Assembly (NCBI RefSeq): GCF_008107695.1
Contig: NZ_VIRG01000066.1
Span: 930,001-994,000, forward strand
From: Stappia sp. BW2
GTDB lineage: Bacteria > Pseudomonadota > Alphaproteobacteria > Rhizobiales > Stappiaceae
Length of the DNA stretch: 64,000 nucleotides
Direction: 5' to 3'
Shown here: in pieces, positions 1 to 7,743 of the stretch
Position numbering within the stretch: the stretch's first letter is position 1
Layout: each line of letters opens with the position of its first letter
Made by a program: the position numbers and the translations under genes
The notes under the pieces: model-generated
What the model saw: only the letters and a program-made list of their open reading frames with translations
Told to the model about the DNA's origin: nothing
Databases searched by the model: none

Positions 1-434
1 CTCTTGCGGTGATCGGCATGCAGTATCCCCGGCGTGTAATCGCAGGCGATCTGGTGCTTCACGATCAGGTGCTTGACGAGCGCCTTGGAGTCCTCGGCAA
101 GATCCCACAGCAATCTGGCGTGAGACTTGCCGTGGCGTTGCTCCAGAACAGTCTGTTCCTCGCGCTGACCCGACCCGACCTGGCCACCGTTGCGGCCCGA
201 GGCGCCCCATCCGATCCGGTTGGCTTCCAGCAGGATGACATCGACACCGCGTTCGGCCAGATGCAATGCGGCTGACAACCCCGTGTATCCGCCACCGATG
301 ACACAGGCCGTACAGGTTTGAGAGCCGTCCAGAGCCGGGTGCGCTGTTTGCCTGTTGGCAGTCGCAGCATAATAGGAAGGAGGGTGTTGACCTGGCGTGT
401 CATTAGCTGTCAGGAGATCAAGCGAAGTCAGCAT
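1..434 (-). CDS. FAD-dependent oxidoreductase, PuuB/OrdL-like (5' part only)
   Basis: This is the N-terminal part of a D-amino-acid-oxidase-type flavoprotein that runs off the left edge. The minus-strand reading frame opens at an ATG at 434-432 and stays open to base 1 (about 144 codons). The visible protein has an SYYAATAN stretch near residue 20, the Rossmann FAD motif VIGGGYTGLSAALHLAERG near residues 45-65, the ribose-binding LLEANRIGWGASGRNGGQ segment after it, and a QIACDY segment near the cut end. This order is the one seen in gamma-glutamylputrescine oxidoreductase (PuuB) and OrdL, which oxidise an amine to an aldehyde and release ammonia and peroxide. The exact substrate cannot be read from this half. 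Two in-frame stops lie just upstream of the ATG, which supports this start. Confidence 0.85.
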   Translation of the reverse strand, partial: MLTSLDLLTANDTPGQHPPSYYAATANRQTAHPALDGSQTCTACVIGGGYTGLSAALHLAERGVDVILLEANRIGWGASGRNGGQVGSGQREEQTVLEQRHGKSHARLLWDLAEDSKALVKHLIVKHQIACDYTPGILHADHRK

Positions 435-588
435 GTCGGAAGCCAGGCCCTCTTATCAACATGAATTTCGGTGGCGGGGAGTGCAACCCACATTCCCTTG
501 TTCAGCAGTCGGATTCAAGGTGTAATCAGTCGGCAGCAGGCAGGTTTTGTCTGATTTTGTAAGCTCTTGAAGATCCCGCAACGTCAGG

Positions 589-864
589 ATGTCCGATCAG
601 AAGGCTCCGATGACGCATAAGGAAGGCAAAACTGTGTTTGGTCCAGTAGAACACCCCTGGTTCGATCCGCTGTGGCGCAGAATTGTGCTGGTCGCTTTTT
701 GCGCCGGCTGGACCGGCGTGGAATTTGCTTACGGCACCACCACCTGGGTCTATATCATGACTGCAATCACAGCCTATGCGGGATGGGCCTACCTGTTCCA
801 CTATAAGGGGCCTGATGATCCGAGCCGGGTGACCCGTGAGCGGATGGAAGACGATGAGGGGTGA
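589..864 (+). CDS. Small two-helix membrane protein, DUF3329-like
   Basis: The 91-residue protein has a polar N-terminus, an FDPLWRR motif at about 25-31, then two hydrophobic segments at about 32-48 and 53-70 and a charged C-terminus. The FDPLWRRIVLVAF pattern resembles the short DUF3329 family of alphaproteobacteria, whose function is unknown; the family match is from memory. An internal ATG at 610 is preceded by AAGG and is an alternative start. It lies 28 bp upstream of the fatty acid isomerase gene on the same strand and may be co-transcribed with it. Confidence 0.7.
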   Translation: MSDQKAPMTHKEGKTVFGPVEHPWFDPLWRRIVLVAFCAGWTGVEFAYGTTTWVYIMTAITAYAGWAYLFHYKGPDDPSRVTRERMEDDEG

Positions 865-892
865 GCCCTCTGACTGGACTGCAGCCGGGCGC

Positions 893-3223
893 ATGAAAAG
901 GCCGTTTTTCCGGTTCCCGAAACGCGCCTTTCAGCTGCTGATGATTTGCTGGGCCGGCGCGACGACGGCGCAGGAAGCCGGTGCTCCCGTTGACGTTCTC
1001 AACAAGCGCTGCGTGGTCTGCCACGGCTGTTACGACGCGCCCTGTCAGCTGAAACTGTCGTCGGCCGCAGGCTGGTTGCGGGGCGCGAGCAAGCAGAAAG
1101 TCTATGATTCCTCCCGGTTGGAGGATGCTCCGTTGACGCGCCTTGGAATCGACGCGAAAACCGTGCCGGGCTGGCGCGCCAAGGGGTTCTTCGACGTTGC
1201 GGGTGCAAAGGACGGCCCATCGGTTCTGGAGCAGTTGCTTCAGGCAGGGCGGAGAACGTCCTTCAAGCTCGGAGCACCTCTTCCCGACGACATCGACATT
1301 TCGACGCTGCGGTCCAATAGCTGCGCCATGCCCGGCAAGGTGAAGGACTATCTTGAAGAGCATCCGCAGGGCGGCATGCCCTTTGCCATGGCACCGCTCG
1401 CCGACGGTGAGTACGCAACCTTGCTGGCCTGGGCCAGGGATGGCGCGCCTGCCTCGGATGCGGACAAGCGTCTGCCCAACAGCGTCAAACAGTCGGTGCA
1501 TGCCGTCGAAACTTTCTTCAATCGCGGCGACAAACGATCGAAGCTTGTCGCGCGCTATATCTACGAGCACCTGTTCCTGGCCCATCTGCATCTGGAGGGC
1601 GATGAGAAAACCCGCTTCTTTCGGGTGATCCGCTCCAGAACCCCGGCCGGTTCCCCCCCTGATGAAATTCCCACGCGCCGGCCTTTTGACGACCCGGGTG
1701 GCCCCTTTCACTACAGGCTTGTCCCGATTGACGGCACCATCCTTCACAAGGAGCACATGGTCTATGAGATCGGTCCCGAGCGCCTCAACCGCTACGCTGA
1801 CCTGTTTCTGAAAACCGACTGGGAGATTGAGAGCCTGCCGTCCTATTCAACGGCCGCGGGCGGCAACCCTCTGTCGACATTCCAGGCGATCCCTGCCCGC
1901 AGCCGCTACCAGTTCCTGCTGGACGATGCGCTGTATTTTGTCCGGTCTTTCATCCGTGGCCCTGTCTGCTACGGGCAGGTTGCGGTCAACGTGATCGAGG
2001 ACCGCTTCTGGGTCTCCTTCCTGAGCCCGGAAGCCGACCTGTCCGTGACGGACCCGAGCTTTCTGGAAAACGCGATCCCGATCCTGGAACTGCCGGTTGC
2101 GCAGTTCGATGGCAAATTGTCCAAGCGGCTGGAAGCATTCCTGTCGCTCGGACCGGTCAAGTATCAGGAGTTTCGCAAGGGACGTTACGAGAGCAAGTAC
2201 AAGGTTGATGGCGGCCCGGACTATGGCGACATCTGGGACGGCGACGGGACCGAGGTCGATGCCCGCCTGACCGTCTACCGCAATTTCTCCTCAGCGTCTG
2301 TGGTGACCGGTTTTGTCGGAGCTGTGCCGGAAACAGCCTGGGTCATCGACTTCCCGCTGTTCGAGCGGATCTATTACAATCTCGTCGCCGGGTTCGATGT
2401 CTTCGGCAATGTGGAGCACCAGCTGACGACGCGTCTTTACATGGACAGTCTGCGCCGTGAGGGGGAGCGAACGTTCCTGTCGTTCCTGCCACCTCAGCTT
2501 CGCAAACCGATGCACGATAGCTGGTATCAGGGACCGCTCGTCAATCTTGTCGATCTCTGGAAGGAAAGTGCGCTGGACAACACGTCTCCAACGGGCATCC
2601 ATTTCACCACCAGCTACGCCAAGTCGGAGTTCCTCACCTCTCTGCTACGCAGACCAGCGGGCCTGTGGGCCGCGCACGACCCCATCAACCGCTGCAGCGG
2701 AAGCACCTGCGCTGCCGACGACACCCCGGCAGGTCAGTTGCGCCCGCTTGTCCAGAAGCCTGCTCCCTATGCAAAGTTCCTGGCCGATATCTCGGTCCTT
2801 CTTGTGGAAACGGAGCGTGACACACAGGTGTTCACCCTGGTGCACGACATGGCCCACAGCAATGTTGCCTTCATCTTCAACGAGGACCTGCGCCGCGAAC
2901 CCGAGAACGACGGAGTGACAGTCGTTCCCGGGCAGTTCAGCAGCTATCCGAATTTCATGTTCAAGGTGAAACAGGCCCAGCTGCCCGACTTCGTGCAGAT
3001 GATTCGGGCAATCCGGTCTCAGGACGACTATCTCAAGCTCGTGGCGCGTTACGGTATCCGCAGAACGGATCCGGCGTTCTGGACCGAGTTCGACCGGATC
3101 CAGACCGCCTTGAGAGAGCAGAATGAACTTCAGGCGGGCTTGCTCGACCTCAATCGGTACCGGGACCCGAAACCCCTCGACACGATAGACCGCCTGTTCG
3201 AGTTCAACTTCTCACTGGATTAG
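893..3223 (+). CDS. cti: Fatty acid cis/trans isomerase (Cti), cytochrome c-like
   Basis: Cti converts cis-unsaturated fatty acids of membrane phospholipids directly to trans, which stiffens the membrane under solvent, heat or salt stress; it is periplasmic and carries haem c. From the ATG at 893 the protein is 776 residues, the usual family size. It begins with MKRPFFRF and a hydrophobic stretch ending near TTAQEA, a typical Sec signal peptide. A single CVVCH haem c motif lies near residue 41, followed by further Cys residues (CYDAPC). The body shows the long isomerase domain, with a DMAHSN segment near residue 665. Earlier in-frame starts at 836 and 854 would bury the signal peptide, so 893 was chosen although its ribosome binding site is weak. 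Confidence 0.88.
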   Translation: MKRPFFRFPKRAFQLLMICWAGATTAQEAGAPVDVLNKRCVVCHGCYDAPCQLKLSSAAGWLRGASKQKVYDSSRLEDAPLTRLGIDAKTVPGWRAKGFFDVAGAKDGPSVLEQLLQAGRRTSFKLGAPLPDDIDISTLRSNSCAMPGKVKDYLEEHPQGGMPFAMAPLADGEYATLLAWARDGAPASDADKRLPNSVKQSVHAVETFFNRGDKRSKLVARYIYEHLFLAHLHLEGDEKTRFFRVIRSRTPAGSPPDEIPTRRPFDDPGGPFHYRLVPIDGTILHKEHMVYEIGPERLNRYADLFLKTDWEIESLPSYSTAAGGNPLSTFQAIPARSRYQFLLDDALYFVRSFIRGPVCYGQVAVNVIEDRFWVSFLSPEADLSVTDPSFLENAIPILELPVAQFDGKLSKRLEAFLSLGPVKYQEFRKGRYESKYKVDGGPDYGDIWDGDGTEVDARLTVYRNFSSASVVTGFVGAVPETAWVIDFPLFERIYYNLVAGFDVFGNVEHQLTTRLYMDSLRREGERTFLSFLPPQLRKPMHDSWYQGPLVNLVDLWKESALDNTSPTGIHFTTSYAKSEFLTSLLRRPAGLWAAHDPINRCSGSTCAADDTPAGQLRPLVQKPAPYAKFLADISVLLVETERDTQVFTLVHDMAHSNVAFIFNEDLRREPENDGVTVVPGQFSSYPNFMFKVKQAQLPDFVQMIRAIRSQDDYLKLVARYGIRRTDPAFWTEFDRIQTALREQNELQAGLLDLNRYRDPKPLDTIDRLFEFNFSLD

Positions 3224-3554
3224 ACTTGCAGCTTGAGCGGGTGATCTTGCAAATTTCCCCGCTTCCCGAGGGTCTGAGGCCACAATGTCAAAGGACGCAT
3301 TTGTCGTGGATCCCGTCTCGACATTTCACCCTTCTTAGTTGTCATCCCCGCAAAAGCGGGGATCCAGTAACCCCATGAATTTGTTTATAAACCAAATTCT
3401 TACCTCACGGAGTACTGGTTTCCCGCTTTCGCGGGAATGACAAATGCGGTGAAGCAGTCGCCCCGGACACCACTTTCGGGCCAGAGGTCCAGGATAAGCC
3501 GGAGTTTGTTGCGATCAAGCAGGCACAAACTATTCATATCCTTGAACAACTTTC
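3224..3554. other. Intergenic stretch between cti and the LysR gene
   Basis: This 331-bp gap lies between two convergent genes. It contains one structured element, the long imperfect inverted repeat at 3341-3441, described separately. No plausible gene was found in the remainder, and no strong T-tailed terminator was seen. Confidence 0.6.
3341..3441. repeat. MITE-like long inverted repeat
   Basis: The left arm at 3341-3369 (starting GTCATCCCCGCAAAAGCGGG) and the right arm at 3413-3441 are inverted copies that match at 25 of 29 positions, separated by an AT-rich centre of 43 bp. Each arm also contains its own small hairpin (CCCGC-AAAA-GCGGG type). This arm sequence is a familiar type of dispersed intergenic repeat in proteobacterial genomes. 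There is no coding capacity. It could act as a transcription stop or RNA hairpin between the convergent genes. Copy number in the genome cannot be judged from one window. Confidence 0.8.
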
Positions 3555-4448
3555 TCAGCCTGTCACACCGCCAAGTTCCCGTATCATCCAGTCACAGAAG
3601 ATCTGGGCGTGGGGGCTGAGTGCCTGGCGTGGACCGTTGGTGACGAGATAGTAGCTGTGCCGGCTCTTGATCTTCTTGTCTGAAGACCGGATCAACCGGC
3701 CGCTATCCAGATAGGGCTGGGCGAGCGTTTCCAGGACCAGAGCGTGGCCATGGCCGAGAGCGGCCAGTTCCAGGACCGACAGGGTCTGGTCGACCTGCAG
3801 GCCATTTCGCTTGGGCACCACACGGCCATGGCTGTGGAAAAAACTCTCCCAGGTATCGATCACTCCCATGATGTCGAGGCGCGGCGCGCCCGCCAGCGCC
3901 TCCAGTTCGCGCTTGCCCGTGTCGAGCGCCAGGTCCGGATGGCAGACCGGAATGATCGGGTCGTTCAGCAGAAACGACACCACCCCGTCGGTCCAGCTAC
4001 CGTCGCCAAACCGGATATCGATGTCGAACAGTTCCGGACTGAGCTTTTCCGCCCAGGAGGCCGAGATCATCTGCAGGTCGACGCCGGGGTGCGCCTCCTG
4101 AAACGCGCGCAGACGCGGGATCATCCAGAGTTGACCGAAGCTGTTGAGACAGCGGAACCGGACCGGCTGCCGGTCACGTTCGCCAAACACGGAAACAGTC
4201 GCGATGGACAGGTCGGAAAACGCCTTTTCGACCGTTGGCAGGTAGGTCTGCCCGGGACGGGTCAAAACCAGTTCGCGGTGAACGCGATCGAACAGCGGAT
4301 AGCCCAGCAACTCTTCCAGTTGGCGCACCTGATAGCTGACAGCAGCCGGTGTGATCAGCAATTCCTCCGCTGCCCGCGTGAAGTTCCCGAGTCGGGCAGC
4401 CGCCTCGAATGCGCGCAGCCATGTAAGCGGTGGCAGGCTATAGGCCAT
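3555..4448 (-). CDS. LysR-family transcriptional regulator, GcvA-like
   Basis: The 297-residue protein has the N-terminal winged helix-turn-helix of LysR regulators (LRAFEAAARLGNFTRAAEEL at about 11-30, then VSYQVRQLEELLG), and a C-terminal effector-binding domain with the RFRCLNSFGQLWMIPRL start near residue 97. Its style resembles GcvA-type regulators. The start has a clear ribosome binding site (GAGGAAAGGA). It is divergent from the GMC dehydrogenase operon, with a 184-bp shared upstream region, so it probably controls that operon and itself. The inducer is unknown and is presumably a substrate or intermediate of the neighbouring pathway. Confidence 0.9.
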   Translation of the reverse strand: MAYSLPPLTWLRAFEAAARLGNFTRAAEELLITPAAVSYQVRQLEELLGYPLFDRVHRELVLTRPGQTYLPTVEKAFSDLSIATVSVFGERDRQPVRFRCLNSFGQLWMIPRLRAFQEAHPGVDLQMISASWAEKLSPELFDIDIRFGDGSWTDGVVSFLLNDPIIPVCHPDLALDTGKRELEALAGAPRLDIMGVIDTWESFFHSHGRVVPKRNGLQVDQTLSVLELAALGHGHALVLETLAQPYLDSGRLIRSSDKKIKSRHSYYLVTNGPRQALSPHAQIFCDWMIRELGGVTG

Positions 4449-4501
4449 TCTGCCGTCCTTTCCTCAAACCGGGGGCGTCTGCTTTCTCGCACCGAAACGA
4501 A

Positions 4502-4517
4502 TTCGCATCTGTGCGAA
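4502..4517. promoter_or_regulatory. Dyad TTCGCA-N4-TGCGAA, candidate LysR operator
   Basis: A perfect inverted repeat, TTCGCA TCTG TGCGAA, lies between the divergent LysR gene and the GMC operon, 53 bp from the regulator start and 115 bp from the operon start. LysR proteins bind interrupted dyads in such positions. Assignment to this regulator is inference. Confidence 0.45.
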
Positions 4518-4632
4518 CAAGGTCTTCCTTCAAATTTTTTCGAACCTATACCAAATATTTTTTCGCTTCAGGATTTTTCATTCCTCAACGACACTTTGGC
4601 TGAACAGCAGTCAAGGCACCCGGCAGCGCAAC

Positions 4633-6249
4633 ATGAACAAGGTCGACTACATCATCGTGGGGGCAGGCTCGGCCGGGTGCATTCTGGCGGAGCGCCTGAG
4701 CGTCGATCCGCAAACGCGTGTTCTTCTGCTGGAGGCTGGTGGGTCCGATGCCTCGCCCTGGGTGTCCCTGCCGCTCGGCTATGGCAAGCTGAATTCCGAT
4801 CCCAAACGCACCTGGCGCTTCATGACCGACCCTGACGAAGGCCTGGGAGGCCGCAGTGTCTATTGGCCACGCGGACGTTTACTGGGGGGATCGGGTTCAA
4901 TCAATGCAATGGTCTATTGCCGCGGCCTGCCCGGAGACTTCGAAGACTGGGAGGCCTCCGGCGCAAAAGGCTGGGGCTGGGCGAACGTCAAGTCGACTTT
5001 CGAGCGCCTTGAAACGCGGGTGAACTGTGACGGCGTCAAACAGGGCGATGGACCGATCCATATCCAGAACGTGTCCGATCAGGTCCACAAGGTGAACCGG
5101 CATTTCTTCGCCGCGATCCGCGAAGTGGGGCTGCCTTGGAGCGACGATTTCAACGGCGATGCTCCGGAAGGCGGCGGCATATACCAGATCAACACCCGGG
5201 ACGGCCGCCGGTGTTCTTCCGCGCGCGCCTATCTGCGCCCTGCCCTTGTCCGCAAGAACCTGACTGTTCGGACGCAGGCCCAGGTCGCCCGCATTCTGTT
5301 CGACGGCAAAACCGCGACAGGCGTGGAACTCCTGAGCGGTGAGACCCTGCTGGCCAGCCGGGAAGTCATCCTGGCGGCTGGCGCCATCGGCTCACCGCAA
5401 CTGCTTCAGGTTTCCGGCATCGGTCCGGGCAATCTGCTGAGTGCGCTCGGCATTCCAGTCCTCCACGCAAACTACAATGTCGGCGGCAATCTACAGGATC
5501 ATCTGGCAGCGAGTTTCACCTTCCGCGCCAAGGAACCGACGCTCAATGCGATCCTGCGTCCTCTGCTCGGCAAGGCCCTTTCCGCCATGCGATATGCGGC
5601 AACGCGCAAGGGTCCCCTGGCTCTTTCCGTCAACCAGTGCGGCGGCTTCCTGCGTTCTCAGCCGGATCTGAGCCGGCCGGACCAGCAGCTTTATTTCAAT
5701 CCGATCAGCTATCGCCTGCGGCCCCAAGGGGACAAGACCCGGCTGACCATCGATCCGTTCAACGGCTTCATCATCTGTGCTCAGCCGGCTCGCCCCACCA
5801 GCCGGGGCCGTATCGACATCATTAGCGCCGATGCCCGTGCCGCGCCCTCGATCCAGCCCAACTCTCTTGCAACAGAGGAAGACCGGCAAACCGTGATCAA
5901 CGGCGGAAAACTTTGCCAGAGACTGATGGCAAGCCGCGCCTTGAGCGCCCTTGTCGAACAGCCTGTCGCTCCCAACCTTGGTGACCTTGACGGTGACGGC
6001 ATTCTGTCGGACTTCCGAAGCCGCGCCAGCACCGTGTTCCACCCGGTTTCGACTTGCCGGATGGGGGAAAACCGCGAGACCGCCGTCGTCAACAGCCGCC
6101 TGCAGGTGCATGGGGTTGAAGGTTTGCGCGTTGCCGATGCGTCTGCCTTTCCGAACATCACCTCCGGCAACACCAACGCCCCGACCATGATGCTGGCCCT
6201 CAAGGGGGCCGATCTCATCCTGGAAGACCAGAAGCGAGCCCACTCATGA
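4633..6249 (+). CDS. GMC-family alcohol dehydrogenase (choline dehydrogenase-like)
   Basis: This 538-residue flavoenzyme oxidises a primary alcohol to an aldehyde. The N-terminus has the FAD motif VGAGSAGCILAERL at about 8-21 followed by LLLEAGG, the GMC signature GRLLGGSGSINAM near 78-90, and the second signature GAIGSPQLLQVSGIG near 252-266. The C-terminus has the catalytic His in VFHPVSTCRMG and the partner Asn in SGNTNAPTM. It resembles BetA, but no other choline/betaine genes are nearby, so the substrate is open. Its stop overlaps the start of the aldehyde dehydrogenase by 4 bases (ATGA), which indicates translational coupling. It is probably regulated by the divergent LysR protein. Confidence 0.9.
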   Translation: MNKVDYIIVGAGSAGCILAERLSVDPQTRVLLLEAGGSDASPWVSLPLGYGKLNSDPKRTWRFMTDPDEGLGGRSVYWPRGRLLGGSGSINAMVYCRGLPGDFEDWEASGAKGWGWANVKSTFERLETRVNCDGVKQGDGPIHIQNVSDQVHKVNRHFFAAIREVGLPWSDDFNGDAPEGGGIYQINTRDGRRCSSARAYLRPALVRKNLTVRTQAQVARILFDGKTATGVELLSGETLLASREVILAAGAIGSPQLLQVSGIGPGNLLSALGIPVLHANYNVGGNLQDHLAASFTFRAKEPTLNAILRPLLGKALSAMRYAATRKGPLALSVNQCGGFLRSQPDLSRPDQQLYFNPISYRLRPQGDKTRLTIDPFNGFIICAQPARPTSRGRIDIISADARAAPSIQPNSLATEEDRQTVINGGKLCQRLMASRALSALVEQPVAPNLGDLDGDGILSDFRSRASTVFHPVSTCRMGENRETAVVNSRLQVHGVEGLRVADASAFPNITSGNTNAPTMMLALKGADLILEDQKRAHS

Positions 6250-7733
6250 CCGTTCAGGATATCGCCCAAGACTATCTGGCCAACGGCAGGCTCGACGCTC
6301 TGCCCGATGGGCATTTCATAGCCGGCAAGCGCACTCCTGCCTCGAACCGCAAGATGGAAAGCTTCGACCCGGGCCGGGCGGAAGCTTTCGCCGAGTTTTC
6401 TCTCGGATCCGACAACGATATGGACAGGGCAATCGATGCTGCCGAGAAAGCTGCCGCACATTGGCGGCAGGTTACACCGGCAGAGCGCTGCCGCATTTTG
6501 AACAATGCCGCCCGGGTGTTCCGCGACAACGCCGATCGGCTGGCCGTGATCGAAGTGGTCGACAGCGGCAAGACACTGGCAGAGGCCCAGGGCGACGTGC
6601 AGTCCTCCGCGCGCCTCTTCGAGTATTACGCAGGCGCCGCCGACAAGCTGGACGGACGGTCGGTCAACCTTGGCCCTGCCTACACCGCCTTCACCGCGCG
6701 CGAACCGGTCGGAGTTACAGGGCATATCATTCCCTGGAACTATCCCACCTCGACCTTCGCGCGCGGTGTCGCACCTGCCCTTGCCGCGGGCTGTTCCGTT
6801 GTCGCCAAGCCGGCCGAAACCACCCCCTTCACCGCACTTGTGATGGCGGAACTTCTGTGTGAAGCCGGAGTGCCGGAAGGACTGGTGAATGTTGTCACCG
6901 GGCTTGGCAGCGATATCGGTGCACAGATGGCGCGCGACCCGCGCATCAAGCAGCTGACCTTCACCGGCTCGGTCACCACCGGCATCAATGTGGCCCAGAT
7001 GGCCGCGCCGAATGTGACCCGGCTGACACTGGAACTCGGAGGCAAGTCTCCGCTGATCGCCTTTGCCGATGCCGATCCGGAGAAGGTCGCCGATGGAGCC
7101 TATTGGGCGATCTTCTCGAACTCCGGCCAGATCTGTTCCGCTGGATCGCGGCTGATCCTGCACAAGTCGATCCGCGACGAGGTGCTTGCCATTCTTGTCG
7201 ATCGCGCGGCCAAGATCAGACCCGGTCACGGTCTGACCGCCCCGGACATGGGCGCCATCAATTCCGAACTGCATCTGTCCCGTATCAAGGCCCATGTGGA
7301 TGCCGCAAAGGCGCGCGGCGCCAATATCCTGACCGGCGGTGACGTCACCACCGACGCGGACACCGGCAAAGGCTGGTTCTTCCAGCCAACGGTGATCGCC
7401 GACCTCGTGCCGGATGATCCCGCGGTCCAGGAAGAAATCTTCGGCCCCGTTCTGTCGGTTCAGATGTTTGAAAGCGAAGAAGACGCCATCGCGCTGGCCA
7501 ACGGCACCGACTTCGGCCTGATCGCAAGTGTCTATACAAGGGACATTGGCAGGGCCATGCGCGTTTCGGGCGCCATGGATTGCGGGCAAGTGTCGGTCAA
7601 CGATTATTGGGCTGGCGGAAATGAACTGCCGTTCGGCGGCAACAAGAAGTCGGGCTATGGCCGTGAAAAAGGCTGGGAAGGGCTCGACGCCTATACCAAG
7701 GTAAAGTCCATCACGATCAGCAACGCGAGCTAA
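6246..7733 (+). CDS. Aldehyde dehydrogenase (NAD(P)+-dependent, BetB-like)
   Basis: The 495-residue protein belongs to the aldehyde dehydrogenase superfamily and would oxidise the aldehyde made by the upstream GMC enzyme to an acid. Recognisable features are the cofactor segment IIPWNYP near residue 161, the general base Glu in LELGGKSP near 260-267, the catalytic Cys in NSGQICSAGSR near 292-302, and the EEIFGPVLS segment near 396. The start codon overlaps the end of the preceding gene and the next gene begins 10 bp downstream, so this is the middle gene of a three-gene operon. Confidence 0.92.
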   Translation: MTVQDIAQDYLANGRLDALPDGHFIAGKRTPASNRKMESFDPGRAEAFAEFSLGSDNDMDRAIDAAEKAAAHWRQVTPAERCRILNNAARVFRDNADRLAVIEVVDSGKTLAEAQGDVQSSARLFEYYAGAADKLDGRSVNLGPAYTAFTAREPVGVTGHIIPWNYPTSTFARGVAPALAAGCSVVAKPAETTPFTALVMAELLCEAGVPEGLVNVVTGLGSDIGAQMARDPRIKQLTFTGSVTTGINVAQMAAPNVTRLTLELGGKSPLIAFADADPEKVADGAYWAIFSNSGQICSAGSRLILHKSIRDEVLAILVDRAAKIRPGHGLTAPDMGAINSELHLSRIKAHVDAAKARGANILTGGDVTTDADTGKGWFFQPTVIADLVPDDPAVQEEIFGPVLSVQMFESEEDAIALANGTDFGLIASVYTRDIGRAMRVSGAMDCGQVSVNDYWAGGNELPFGGNKKSGYGREKGWEGLDAYTKVKSITISNAS

Positions 7734-7743
7734 GTGGACCAAT

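Noticed and set aside
3744-4835. 363-codon plus-strand frame across the LysR gene and the start of the GMC gene
   Set aside because: It runs antisense to LysR and out of frame with the GMC gene, with no ribosome binding site or domain.
5781-7742. 653-codon open frame on the minus strand across the GMC and aldehyde dehydrogenase genes
   Set aside because: It is antisense to two confidently identified enzymes with conserved motifs, and its own translation is low-complexity with no family features. Long antisense frames are expected in high-GC coding DNA.
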